A stretch of 64,000 bases of DNA, from positions 1 through 64,000 of the forward strand of contig JAGAUV010000067.1 in NCBI GenBank assembly GCA_017620635.1, in the 5' to 3' direction. A program made the position numbers and the translations under genes. The number at the start of each line of letters is the position of its first letter. Positions within the stretch are counted from its first letter, which is position 1. The notes below the pieces were generated by a model. That model ran no database searches, was not told the origin of the DNA, and worked only from the letters and a program-made list of their open reading frames with translations. The DNA is from Muribaculaceae bacterium. GTDB taxonomy: Bacteria > Bacteroidota > Bacteroidia > Bacteroidales > Muribaculaceae. Shown one piece after another: positions 16,851 through 25,931 of this stretch.

Positions 16851-17507
16851 ATGAAAAGTTATATAATCTTCGATCTCGACGGAACACTGCTCAATACTAT
16901 CGATGACCTTGCGGCTGCCACCAACTACGCATTGCGCACGATGGGTTTCCCTCTGCACGGTCTGTGGGTCTATCCCAACATGGTGGGCAACGGTGTCCGT
17001 AAACTTATAGAAAGAGCCTTGCCCGAAGATCAGCGTACGGAGAAGACCATCAACGACGCTCTGGCTCACTTCAAGGAGTACTACGGCGAGCACTGCTGCG
17101 ATGCGACCAAGCCTTATCCCGGAATAGAGGATCTGCTGCAGGATCTGACCGCAAAGGGCATCAATCTGGCCGTGACATCGAATAAATACGAGGAAGCCGT
17201 GACCAGGATAATAGGCCATTACTTCCCCGGTGCAAATTTCCGCGCCATACTCGGCAACACCGACGGCATGCCACGCAAGCCCGACCCGTCGATCGTGTTC
17301 AAGGCGCTGTCGATGTGTCCTACCCCCAAGGCCGATGTGCTTTATGTGGGTGATTCGGGAGTAGACATGGAGACGGCTCGCCGCGCATGCGTGGAATCTT
17401 GTGGCGTGACATGGGGTTTCCGTCCTATCGTGGAGCTTCAGCAGTCGTACGCCGACCATATCATATCCACTCCTGCTCAGATAATTGATCTGATAGGCAA
17501 GGCGTGA
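16851..17507 (+). CDS. gph: HAD-family phosphoglycolate phosphatase
   Basis: A 218-residue cytoplasmic hydrolase. HAD motif I is FDLDGTLLNT (Asp8 and Asp10), motif II is AVTSNK, motif III is the Lys in PRKPDPS, and motif IV is YVGDSGVDMETA. The helical cap inserted after motif I is of the Gph/PpaX kind. It likely removes phosphate from 2-phosphoglycolate formed in DNA repair, but HAD substrate assignment by sequence is loose. It starts 20 nt after tamL, probably in the same transcript. No terminator is seen before the nadA promoter. Confidence 0.8.
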   Translation: MKSYIIFDLDGTLLNTIDDLAAATNYALRTMGFPLHGLWVYPNMVGNGVRKLIERALPEDQRTEKTINDALAHFKEYYGEHCCDATKPYPGIEDLLQDLTAKGINLAVTSNKYEEAVTRIIGHYFPGANFRAILGNTDGMPRKPDPSIVFKALSMCPTPKADVLYVGDSGVDMETARRACVESCGVTWGFRPIVELQQSYADHIISTPAQIIDLIGKA

Positions 17508-17515
17508 CACGCATG

Positions 17516-17547
17516 TTTGTCACATTCAGAAAAAATGCGTATTTTTG
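17516..17547 (+). promoter_or_regulatory. sigma-ABfr promoter of nadA-leuS
   Basis: TTTG (17516-17519), 20-nt spacer, TATTTTTG (17540-17547). It begins 9 nt after the gph stop codon. The predicted leader is only a few nucleotides long. Confidence 0.82.
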
Positions 17548-17559
17548 CAGCACTAAAAT

Positions 17560-18534
17560 ATGCATATGGAATGTAACTCATGCGACAGGGATGACGCGGG
17601 ACGCCGCGACCTTGTCAAAGAAATTTTACAGCTGAAAAAGGACAAACGGGCCGTGATACTGGCTCATTATTACGTCGACGGAGCGCTGCAGGATATCGCA
17701 GACCACGTCGGCGATTCACTTGCTCTGGCTCAGAAGGCTGCGGAGACAGCACGCGACGCCGACATCGTGGTAATGTGCGGTGTCAATTTTATGGCTGATA
17801 CAGTGAAGGTGCTGTGCCCGGACAAAAAAGTGCTTGTGCCTGACTCCGCTGCAGGATGTTCACTGGCCGACAGCTGTCCGGCTCCTGAATTTGAGGCCTT
17901 TGTGAAGGCTCATCCGGGATATACCGTGATATCATACGTGAACACCTCGGTCGAGGTAAAGGCTCTGAGCGATGTGCTTGTTACCTCTGGTAATGCACGC
18001 AAGATCGTGGACTCCTTTCCCAAGGATGCCAAACTGATATTCGGCCCCGACCGTAATCTCGGTGCGTATATCAATTCTATTACCGGCCGTGAAATGCTGC
18101 TTTGGGACGGCGCCTGCCATGTACACGAAAGATTCTCGGCCGAGGGGATAGCCGATCTGAAGAAGAAATATCCCGACGCTCCCGTACTCGTGCATCCCGA
18201 ATGCAAACGGCCTGTAGTGCTTATGGCCGACAAAGTGGGCTCTACCGCAGTGCTCCTGAAATACGCCCTCGAAAGCGACAGCGACACATTCATCGTGGCT
18301 ACGGAGAGCGGCATACTGCACCGTATGCGCCAGGGCGCTCCTCACAAGAAGTTCATACCGGCACCGCCTGTCGACAGTACTTGCGGTTGCAACGACTGCA
18401 ACTATATGAAACTCAATACGCTCGAGAAGTTGCGCAATTGTCTGCGCGATGAGACGAACGAGGTGTTTGTCGATCCAGAAATGGCTCAGAAAGCCTTGCG
18501 ACCAATTAACCGAATGCTTGACCTCAGCAAATAA
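17560..18534 (+). CDS. nadA: quinolinate synthase A
   Basis: A 324-residue [4Fe-4S] enzyme that condenses iminoaspartate with dihydroxyacetone phosphate to quinolinate in NAD synthesis. The three-fold pseudo-repeat of the family is visible: [31 protein letters not shown], and [10 protein letters not shown]. Cluster ligands are Cys100 (AAGCS), Cys215 (HPECKRP) and one of the cysteines of the CGCNDC motif (275-280). ATG codons at 17560 and 17566 are both possible; the predicted transcript start is so close that the second is worth considering. leuS follows after 2 nt. No nadB or nadC is in the window. Confidence 0.93.
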   Translation: MHMECNSCDRDDAGRRDLVKEILQLKKDKRAVILAHYYVDGALQDIADHVGDSLALAQKAAETARDADIVVMCGVNFMADTVKVLCPDKKVLVPDSAAGCSLADSCPAPEFEAFVKAHPGYTVISYVNTSVEVKALSDVLVTSGNARKIVDSFPKDAKLIFGPDRNLGAYINSITGREMLLWDGACHVHERFSAEGIADLKKKYPDAPVLVHPECKRPVVLMADKVGSTAVLLKYALESDSDTFIVATESGILHRMRQGAPHKKFIPAPPVDSTCGCNDCNYMKLNTLEKLRNCLRDETNEVFVDPEMAQKALRPINRMLDLSK

Positions 18535-18536
18535 TC

Positions 18537-21311
18537 ATGGAATACAATCATAAAGATATAGAGCCGCGCGTGCGGCAGTACTGGAAAGATATCGACCTCT
18601 ACAGTGTAGACGTCGACAACAGCAAGCCTAAATATTATGTGCTCGACATGTTCCCTTATCCCTCGGGAGCAGGCCTGCATGTCGGCCATCCGTTAGGATA
18701 TATCTCCAGCGATATATATTCGCGCTACAAACGTCTGTGCGGATTTAATGTGCTGCACCCCATGGGATTCGACGCCTATGGCCTCCCTGCCGAGCAGTAT
18801 GCCATACAGACCGGCCAGCACCCCGAGATAACAACGACCAAGAATATCGCACGCTATATAGAGCAGCTCGAGAATATAGGCATGTCGTTCGACTGGAGCC
18901 GCCAGATACGTACCTGTGATCCCGGATATTACAAGTGGACGCAGTGGGCCTTCCTGAAGATGTTCGCTTCATACTACGACCGCAAGGCTGATAAGGCCAT
19001 GCCTATCGAGAATCTCGAGAAGCATTTCGCAGCTCACGGCACACAGGGCGTGGATGCGGCATGCACGAAAGATCTCGCATTTACAGCCGATGAGTGGAAC
19101 AATATGTCGAAAAAGGAGAAGGCCGATGTCCTGATGAATTATCGTCTGGCTTATCTCGGTTATAGCGTGGTAAACTGGTGCCCTGCGCTTGGTACCGTGC
19201 TTGCCAACGATGAAGTGGTCGACGGCTTGAGCGAACGTGGCGGACATCCTGTGGAGCAGAAGAAGATGTGGCAGTGGTTCCTGCGCGTGTCGGCATACAG
19301 CCAGCGTTTGCTCGACGGTCTCGAGAAAATAGACTGGAGCGAATCGATCAAGGAGACACAGCGCAACTGGATCGGCCGTAGCGAAGGTGCCGAGATGCAC
19401 TTCAAAGTAGACGGATGCCCCGATATAGATCTTGAAATCTTTACCACACGTGCCGATACTGTTTTCGGCGTTACGTTTATGGTTCTCGCTCCCGAGAGCA
19501 AGCTGGTAGATCAGCTTACCACTCCTGAGCAGCGTGCGGCTGTAGACGAATATCTTGCTTCGATACGCCATCGTACCGAACGCGAACGCATGATAGACCG
19601 TCGTGTCACGGGTGTATTCTCTGGCAGTTATGCCATAAACCCACTGTCGGGAAAGAAAGTACCCGTGTGGATCAGTGATTATGTACTCGCCGGCTACGGC
19701 ACCGGAGCCATTATGGCAGTGCCGGCCCATGACAGCCGCGACTATGCCTTTGCTCGTCATTTCAATCTGCCTATAATACCTCTTATCGAGGGTGCCGACG
19801 TGAGTGAACAGAGTTTCGACGCCAAGGAAGGCAGGATGATAAACAGCGAAGGCCCTGAGCTCAACCTCAACGGCATGGAGGTTAAGGACGCCATCGCGGC
19901 CGCAAAGAAATATATCGAGAAGGCCGGCATAGGTCGCGTAAAGGTAAACTATCGCCTCCGCGATGCCATCTTCAGCCGTCAGCGCTACTGGGGCGAACCT
20001 ATACCTGTGTGCTATGTCGACGGCGTTGCGACAGCCTACGACAAGTTGCCTCTTGAATTGCCCGAGGTAGACAAGTATCTGCCTACTGAGACCGGAGAAC
20101 CGCCTCTCGGACGCGCCAAAAACTGGTGTACACCCGAAGGTTATCCGCTCGAACTCAACACAATGCCCGGTTTTGCCGGTTCGTCGGCTTATTATCTCCG
20201 CTACATGGACCCCCACAACGACGAGGCCCTTGTATCGAAAGAAGCCAATGAATACTGGCGTAATGTCGACCTCTATGTGGGCGGCAGCGAGCACGCTACA
20301 GGACACCTGATCTACAGCCGTTTCTGGGACAAATTCCTCTACGACTACGGCTATATCTGCGAGGACGAACCCTTCCGCAAGCTGATCAATCAGGGCATGA
20401 TACAGGGTCGCTCCAACTATGTGTACCGTATCAACGGCACCAATAAATTTGTGTCGCACGGCCTGAAGGATCAGTACGATACCACTCCCTTGCTTGTCGA
20501 CATTAACCTTGTCAAGAACGATGTCCTTGATACCGAGGCATTCCGCAAATGGCGTCCGGAATATGCCGACGCCGAGTTCGAGACCGAGGCAAACGGCAAG
20601 TATGTATGCGGCTGGGCCATCGAGAAAATGTCGAAATCGAAGCACAATGTTGTCAACCCCGACGATATTGTAGAGCGTTATGGCGCGGACACTCTGCGAC
20701 TTTACGAGATGTTCCTCGGCCCGATAGAGCAGAGCAAGCCTTGGGATACAAACGGTATCGACGGCGTTTACCGCTTCATCAAGAAATTGTGGAGCCTCTT
20801 CTGGCGCGGCGACGAGTGTCTTGTCAATGACAGCGAGCCGACAGCGGAAAATCTGAAGAGCCTGCACAAACTGATAAAGAAGGTATCGGCCGATATCGAG
20901 GCATTCTCGTTCAATACTTCGGTGTCCGCATTCATGATATGTATCAACGAACTTGCTTCGCAGAAATGTGGCTCACGCGAGGTCCTTGGCCAGTTGTTGC
21001 TTGTTCTTGCCCCGTTCGCACCCCATGTGGCGGAAGAACTGTGGCGCACGGCTTTAGGCAACAATGGATCCATATTCGAGGCTTCATGGCCCGAGTACAA
21101 AGAGGAGTACCTGAAGGAGAATACCGTGACTATGGCCGTATCGTTCAACGGCAAGCCGCGATTCAATATTACGGCGGCTGTAGATGCTTCCAAAGAAGAT
21201 CTTGAAGCGATGGCTCTTGCCGATCCTGCCGCTGCAAAATGGCTCGAGGGCAAGACCGTGCGCAAAGTAATCGTAGTGCCCGGCAAGATAGTAAACATCG
21301 TTGTCGGATAA
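18537..21311 (+). CDS. leuS: leucyl-tRNA synthetase
   Basis: A 924-residue class I aminoacyl-tRNA synthetase. The HIGH-type motif is HVGHPLG (near residue 44), and the KMSKS motif is at about 697-701 (EKMSKSKHN). The editing (CP1) domain between them carries the [18 protein letters not shown] segment. Length and domain order are normal for Bacteroidetes LeuS. The start lies 2 nt after the nadA stop, so it is translated from the nadA transcript. The downstream spacer holds a strong inverted repeat rather than a typical terminator. Confidence 0.97.
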   Translation: MEYNHKDIEPRVRQYWKDIDLYSVDVDNSKPKYYVLDMFPYPSGAGLHVGHPLGYISSDIYSRYKRLCGFNVLHPMGFDAYGLPAEQYAIQTGQHPEITTTKNIARYIEQLENIGMSFDWSRQIRTCDPGYYKWTQWAFLKMFASYYDRKADKAMPIENLEKHFAAHGTQGVDAACTKDLAFTADEWNNMSKKEKADVLMNYRLAYLGYSVVNWCPALGTVLANDEVVDGLSERGGHPVEQKKMWQWFLRVSAYSQRLLDGLEKIDWSESIKETQRNWIGRSEGAEMHFKVDGCPDIDLEIFTTRADTVFGVTFMVLAPESKLVDQLTTPEQRAAVDEYLASIRHRTERERMIDRRVTGVFSGSYAINPLSGKKVPVWISDYVLAGYGTGAIMAVPAHDSRDYAFARHFNLPIIPLIEGADVSEQSFDAKEGRMINSEGPELNLNGMEVKDAIAAAKKYIEKAGIGRVKVNYRLRDAIFSRQRYWGEPIPVCYVDGVATAYDKLPLELPEVDKYLPTETGEPPLGRAKNWCTPEGYPLELNTMPGFAGSSAYYLRYMDPHNDEALVSKEANEYWRNVDLYVGGSEHATGHLIYSRFWDKFLYDYGYICEDEPFRKLINQGMIQGRSNYVYRINGTNKFVSHGLKDQYDTTPLLVDINLVKNDVLDTEAFRKWRPEYADAEFETEANGKYVCGWAIEKMSKSKHNVVNPDDIVERYGADTLRLYEMFLGPIEQSKPWDTNGIDGVYRFIKKLWSLFWRGDECLVNDSEPTAENLKSLHKLIKKVSADIEAFSFNTSVSAFMICINELASQKCGSREVLGQLLLVLAPFAPHVAEELWRTALGNNGSIFEASWPEYKEEYLKENTVTMAVSFNGKPRFNITAAVDASKEDLEAMALADPAAAKWLEGKTVRKVIVVPGKIVNIVVG

Positions 21312-21337
21312 GTACAATATTCAGCATAACACGACGT

Positions 21338-21384
21338 TAAGTTTATAGGTCTGTGAAGCCTCCGGGCAAGGACCTATAAACTTA
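21338..21384. repeat. 14-bp perfect inverted repeat between leuS and rdgB
   Basis: TAAGTTTATAGGTC (21338-21351) and GACCTATAAACTTA (21371-21384) are exact reverse complements. The 19-nt loop contains GCC-TCCG-GGC, a mini-hairpin with a UNCG-type tetraloop. No T-run follows, and the 3' arm ends 16 nt before the rdgB start codon. It may control rdgB expression, be a processing site, or be a protein-binding palindrome. Confidence 0.75.
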
Positions 21385-21400
21385 TAAATTAATATAAATC

Positions 21401-21985
21401 ATGCAGCAACTGGTCTTTGCGACAAACAATGCCCACAAGCTTGGCGAACTTCGGCGTATGCTCGCCGGCCGCTATCGTGTGGTCGGACTGGCCGATATAG
21501 GTTGCCACGACGATATCCCGGAAGATGCCGACACTTTCGAAGGCAATGCACTTGCCAAGGCTCAGTGGGTACTTGACCGTTATGGCCTCGATTGTATTGC
21601 CGATGATTCGGGCCTCGAGGTTGATGCCTTGGGCGGACAACCGGGCATACACAGTGCCAGATTTGCCGGGACTGATCACGACGATGAAGCCAACAATGCA
21701 TTGCTGCTTAGCCGTCTGCAGGGCGTGACCGATCGTAAAGCTCGTTTCCGTACTGTGATAGCGCTTGCAAGGAAAGGTTCGGAACCTTTATACTTCCACG
21801 GTGTTGTGGAAGGCTCGATAATTGACAAGCCAAGAGGCGAGGCCGGTTTCGGCTACGACCCACTGTTTGTTCCCGAGGGCTGGATCAAGACTTTTGCAGA
21901 AGCAAGTCCCGATGAAAAAAATGCGGTAAGCCACCGAGGCCGTGCTGTGCGCGAACTTTGCCGTTTTCTATTCAGACAACACTGA
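21401..21985 (+). CDS. rdgB: XTP/dITP pyrophosphatase (Ham1/RdgB family)
   Basis: A 194-residue nucleotide-pool sanitiser that hydrolyses ITP, dITP and XTP to monophosphates. Family motifs are FATNNAHKLGELR at the N-terminus, ADDSGLEVDALGG (about 66-78, with the metal-binding acid residues), SARFAG, and GFGYDPLFVPEG (about 146-157), with a C-terminal SHRGRA. It is a complete, normal-length protein. The start codon lies just after the 14-bp inverted repeat. Confidence 0.94.
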   Translation: MQQLVFATNNAHKLGELRRMLAGRYRVVGLADIGCHDDIPEDADTFEGNALAKAQWVLDRYGLDCIADDSGLEVDALGGQPGIHSARFAGTDHDDEANNALLLSRLQGVTDRKARFRTVIALARKGSEPLYFHGVVEGSIIDKPRGEAGFGYDPLFVPEGWIKTFAEASPDEKNAVSHRGRAVRELCRFLFRQH

Positions 21986-22008
21986 TGTAATCTGATTTCG
22001 AAGTATTT

Positions 22009-24444
22009 ATGATAAAGAAACCTCTATATCTCCTCATCGCAGCGCTTATTTCTGTAGCAGTGTCGTCGCATGCTCAGCAGAAAGTAGGCCGCTGGACTCT
22101 ATACCCGTCGATCGACAATACTTTTACAAATATTGTCGAGACGCCCGGGTGCACTTACATGCTTTCGAGTCCGTCCTTGTTTTCGATATCCGACGAAGAC
22201 AACGAATACTATGCCTATAATTATACGAACAAGCTGTCGGACCGTAACCCGGTAAAGTTTATAGCTTACAACGCGGACAAGAAGTATCTGTTTGTAGCTT
22301 ATTCGAACGGCAACATCGATCTGTTGTACGACAACGGCAAGACAGTGAATATGCCGGAGATCAAAGATGCGAGCATTACCGGCGACCGCAGCATTCTTTC
22401 TGTGGCTTTTGCCGACAATCGCATATACATCGGCACGGGCTTCGGACTCGTGATATATGATGACGACAAATATCTGGTAACAGAGTCGGGCATATACAAC
22501 GAGCCTGTAAACCATATACTGGCCCTTGGCTCGAGGCTACTGGCTGTTGTCGGCGGCAATAAGGTTTACTCAGCTCCTATGGAGGGCAAGCATACCGGAC
22601 TCGACAAATTTACTCAGCACACCGGCTTCGCTCCTACGTCGATTGTCGCAATCGACGACAATACAGTGCTCTATACACTCAATAATGACAAAAAGGTATA
22701 TCGCAGGACTTATGACTTCGGCAATAATAAGGAATCTGTGACTACAGCCAAAAACTTCGGGGCTGTACCTTCATCGATTAAAAATGGCGGCAGCGGTGCA
22801 TACTGCAGCGTCGGATCTGAGATAACTGTCTTTACCGCTGACGGAACCACAAGCACTGCTACAGTTCCTGATGGCTTCAAGGTAACCGATGCCTTTATGG
22901 ACAATCTGTCGTCGGTATGGATTACCAATGACGACGGTATGGCGCGTTTCGATCTGTCGTCTGCCACCCCGTCGATAACAATGCAGACATTTTCGCCCGA
23001 TGCAGTCACGACAGACCAGCCTATGACTCTCGAGTGGAGTGCCGACGGACAGAAATTGTTTATTGCGAATGAGATGTATTCGTTCATCTATCCGTTCATG
23101 CCGCCGGATCCATACCGTAATTTTGCGAAGGTGTCGGTTTTGGCCGATGGTGTGGTAAAAAATGTGTTGCCTAACGTTGTTGAGCCCGGACCGCTTGTAA
23201 ATAAGGACTTTGCATATCTCCAGAATCGGGAATTAAAGACAAAACGCTTGATCAGCGGCTGTACGGATATAGCTGTCGATCCGGATGATGACAATATATT
23301 CTATGTAGGCAGCTGGCTTGCCGGCCTGTTTGTATTTAAGGACGGAGAATTGTATAAGTTCTTCAATCCCAAGAACAGCGGCTTTAAATCACTAATGGAC
23401 GGCATTACATCGGTCGATATAGATAGTCAGGGTAATTTGTGGCTGTTCAGCGTTGTGGGCGATGATATTTTACCGTCGTCGTTTGTTATGTTGCCTGCAG
23501 ATAAACGCCGTGATATCGCCAACGTGCAGCCTGAGGACTGGAAGACAGTGGAGATTCCGGGCTTCAAGCCGGGACGCGACATGTCGATTACCTTTTGTAA
23601 AAAGCATCCTGTAAATGTTTTCACGACAGGTAACTGGAATCCTGATCTGTATTTCCTCTGGCATAACAATACGCCGTCGGATCTTGGCGACGATAAGGTA
23701 ACTTCGTTCAAACAGTCGGAGGTATACGATCAGACGGGTAAGACTGTTACTCCGCGATTCATCGGTTCGATTGTAGAAGACCACGACGGTAAACTGTGGA
23801 TAGGCATGTATACGGGTGTTGTTGTGCTCGACAATGTAGATGATGCAAAAGGTTCTACATTGACCGTGCGTCGTCCGATAGTGGCGCGTAACGACGGCAC
23901 AGGTCTCGGCGATTATCTGCTCGATACCCATGTGGTATACAGCATCGCGGTGGATGCCTCCAACCGCAAATGGATGGGTACTAATTCCGGCGCTTATCTG
24001 GTAAGTGCCGACGGTACTGAGATCCTTGCTCACTACAGCACCGAAAATTCGCCCCTTCCCTCCGATCTGGTGGGTGCGGTAACGTGCGATCCCTACAGCA
24101 ATAAAGTATATTTCGGTACGGATAACGGATTTGTTTGTTACGACAGCGATTCATCGCCTGCGGCAGACGACTATTCTCAGGTATACGCATATCCCAACCC
24201 TGTAAGACCCGAATATACCGGCTGGATTACAGTGGCCGGTCTCATGGACAACTCACTTGTCAAGATAGCCGATGCTTCAGGAAATGTGTTCTATCAGGGA
24301 CGCAGTGAAGGCGGCATGATATCATGGGACGGATGCGATCCTGGCGGCCGTCGTGTCAAATCGGGAGTATACTTTGTTTTTGCCTCTCAGAGCGAAGAGG
24401 GGACTTCGAAAGGAGCCGTAGCTAAGATTTTGGTTATCAATTAA
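22009..24444 (+). CDS. porZ: PorZ-like type IX secretion beta-propeller protein
   Basis: An 811-residue exported protein. A signal peptide (MIKKPLYLLIAALISVAVSSHAQ) is followed by two regions of propeller repeats with recurring NLWLF, KLWIGMYTGVVVLD and RKWMGTNSGAYLV type blades, ending in a type IX-like C-terminal domain (YAYPNPVRPEYTGWITV ... SGVYFVFA ... KILVIN). This layout and length match PorZ of Porphyromonas, part of the surface attachment complex that links type IX cargo to lipopolysaccharide. No other type IX gene is in the window. A generic propeller protein with a sorting domain is the alternative. It shares a direction with rdgB, 23 nt upstream. Confidence 0.72.
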   Translation: MIKKPLYLLIAALISVAVSSHAQQKVGRWTLYPSIDNTFTNIVETPGCTYMLSSPSLFSISDEDNEYYAYNYTNKLSDRNPVKFIAYNADKKYLFVAYSNGNIDLLYDNGKTVNMPEIKDASITGDRSILSVAFADNRIYIGTGFGLVIYDDDKYLVTESGIYNEPVNHILALGSRLLAVVGGNKVYSAPMEGKHTGLDKFTQHTGFAPTSIVAIDDNTVLYTLNNDKKVYRRTYDFGNNKESVTTAKNFGAVPSSIKNGGSGAYCSVGSEITVFTADGTTSTATVPDGFKVTDAFMDNLSSVWITNDDGMARFDLSSATPSITMQTFSPDAVTTDQPMTLEWSADGQKLFIANEMYSFIYPFMPPDPYRNFAKVSVLADGVVKNVLPNVVEPGPLVNKDFAYLQNRELKTKRLISGCTDIAVDPDDDNIFYVGSWLAGLFVFKDGELYKFFNPKNSGFKSLMDGITSVDIDSQGNLWLFSVVGDDILPSSFVMLPADKRRDIANVQPEDWKTVEIPGFKPGRDMSITFCKKHPVNVFTTGNWNPDLYFLWHNNTPSDLGDDKVTSFKQSEVYDQTGKTVTPRFIGSIVEDHDGKLWIGMYTGVVVLDNVDDAKGSTLTVRRPIVARNDGTGLGDYLLDTHVVYSIAVDASNRKWMGTNSGAYLVSADGTEILAHYSTENSPLPSDLVGAVTCDPYSNKVYFGTDNGFVCYDSDSSPAADDYSQVYAYPNPVRPEYTGWITVAGLMDNSLVKIADASGNVFYQGRSEGGMISWDGCDPGGRRVKSGVYFVFASQSEEGTSKGAVAKILVIN

Positions 24445-24449
24445 CAAAA

Positions 24450-24980
24450 ATGACACCTACATCACTTCATTATACCGACGACCGCGATATGGCCTATGGT
24501 GTCGCCGGAATGACAATCACACTTGTCGCCCTTGATGGCGAAGAATATTTTGCCGGAATCGACCTCGACGCACCGGCAGGAGAGCAGATGCTTATGAGCC
24601 ACGATTTCGGCTTCAAAGGCAATCCACGTATGTCGGCCAAGATTGTGTGGGAGCAGACACTCCGCGAGCTGCGACTTGCAGCCTCGCTTGCTCTGGGCAA
24701 TCTCACTTGCCGTCGCTATCTGCTGGCACATATGGCTGTGCGTCCGGCCGAGCTTGATGCAATGCGCGATGCCATGCGTCACGATGCGTCGCAACATCTC
24801 GATATGGAAGATGACGAGACCGACCGGATATTCGACAGTTGCCGGCAATATGCCGACCGCCTCTTCCGCCACCAGGGTGTGGCTGATATAGCGCACAGTT
24901 TTGCCGGCAAGCTTATAGAAAAGCATCAGATGTCGGCCTCGGAGGCAATAGAGACTCTTGCTTCGTTAGGATTACAATAA
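24450..24980 (+). CDS. conserved hypothetical protein, 176 residues
   Basis: I do not recognise this protein. It is soluble and has no signal peptide. The N-terminal 60 residues are predicted beta-rich (MTITLVALDGEEYFAGIDLD), and the rest is mostly helical with acidic patches (DMEDDETDRIFDSC). Codon use and composition match neighbours, and the start lies 5 nt after the porZ-like stop, so it is very likely a real gene in the same transcript. A hairpin follows it before panB. Confidence 0.75.
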   Translation: MTPTSLHYTDDRDMAYGVAGMTITLVALDGEEYFAGIDLDAPAGEQMLMSHDFGFKGNPRMSAKIVWEQTLRELRLAASLALGNLTCRRYLLAHMAVRPAELDAMRDAMRHDASQHLDMEDDETDRIFDSCRQYADRLFRHQGVADIAHSFAGKLIEKHQMSASEAIETLASLGLQ

Positions 24981-24985
24981 TGTAG

Positions 24986-25010
24986 ATGGGCGGCCTGAGG
25001 GCTTGCCCAT
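24986..25010 (+). other. hairpin between the hypothetical gene and panB
   Basis: ATGGGC (24986-24991) pairs with GCCCAT (25005-25010), followed only by GAATTTTAAT. It could be a weak terminator or a leader structure for panB. Confidence 0.4.
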
Positions 25011-25028
25011 GAATTTTAATACATAACT

Positions 25029-25850
25029 ATGTCAACAAATACAGTAGATAAGGCGCGCAAGGTTACTACCATGCGTCTGATAGAGATGAAACAGCGCGGC
25101 GAGAAGATAGCCATGCTCACTGCCTATGACTATTCTATGGCCAAGCTCGTGGACGGAGCCGGTATGGATGTGATCCTTGTCGGTGACTCGGCGGCAAATG
25201 TGATGCTCGGCAGCGCTACGACTCTGCCTATTACTCTCGACCAGATGATATACCATGCCAGATGTGTGACCAACGGCACTGAGCGTGCTCTTGTAGTATG
25301 CGATATGCCTTTCGGTACATATCAGGGCAACTCGAAGGAAGCCCTCGCTTCAGCTATCCGTATCATGAAGGAGAGCGGAGCCGAGGCTGTGAAGCTCGAA
25401 GGCGGCAGCGATGTGCGCGAAAGTATAGAGCGTATTATCTCCGCCGGCATACCTGTGATGGGCCATCTCGGCCTTACTCCGCAGTCGATCAACAAATTCG
25501 GTACATATGCGGTCCGCGCCAAGGAAGAAGCCGAGGCTCAGAAGCTTATCGAGGATGCCAGGATGCTTGCCGAGATAGGCTGCTTTGCCATTGTGCTCGA
25601 GAAGATCCCGGCCAAGCTCGCCGAACGTGTGTCGAAAGAAGTAAACGTTCCCACTATAGGTATCGGTGCCGGTGGTGGCTGCGACGGTCAGGTGCTTGTG
25701 CTTCAGGACATGCTTGGCATCAACAAAGGTTTCTCGCCCAAGTTCCTCCGCCGCTATGCCGATGTAGGCGACATCATCAACAATGCAGTGAGCCACTACA
25801 TCGACGATGTGAAAGCCGGCGATTTCCCCAACGAAAACGAGCAGTACTGA
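25029..25850 (+). CDS. panB: 3-methyl-2-oxobutanoate hydroxymethyltransferase
   Basis: A 273-residue TIM-barrel enzyme that adds a hydroxymethyl group from methylene-tetrahydrofolate to alpha-ketoisovalerate, the first step of pantothenate synthesis. Motifs are [31 protein letters not shown] (Asp residues bind the metal), [17 protein letters not shown], and GHLGLTPQS, with GIGAGG near the end. Length is normal. No other pan genes are in the window. It is the last plus gene before a very strong hairpin shared with the converging TonB receptor. Confidence 0.95.
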   Translation: MSTNTVDKARKVTTMRLIEMKQRGEKIAMLTAYDYSMAKLVDGAGMDVILVGDSAANVMLGSATTLPITLDQMIYHARCVTNGTERALVVCDMPFGTYQGNSKEALASAIRIMKESGAEAVKLEGGSDVRESIERIISAGIPVMGHLGLTPQSINKFGTYAVRAKEEAEAQKLIEDARMLAEIGCFAIVLEKIPAKLAERVSKEVNVPTIGIGAGGGCDGQVLVLQDMLGINKGFSPKFLRRYADVGDIINNAVSHYIDDVKAGDFPNENEQY

Positions 25851-25870
25851 TCGGTATTTGCGAGCAATAA

Positions 25871-25914
25871 CATCAAGCCCTCCGAAGTCCAGAGTAACTT
25901 CGGAGGGCTTGATG
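25871..25914. terminator. 18-bp perfect hairpin between panB and the TonB receptor
   Basis: 25871-25888 and 25897-25914 are exact reverse complements (core AAGCCCTCCGAAGT) around an 8-nt loop. It sits between converging genes and most likely stops transcription from both sides, although neither side has a long T-run. Confidence 0.7.
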
Positions 25915-25931
25915 TCTGTGCGATACGGATT

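Noticed and set aside
18969..20867. A 632-residue frame antisense to leuS
   Set aside because: It has no signal, motif or regular protein composition, and leuS is certain.
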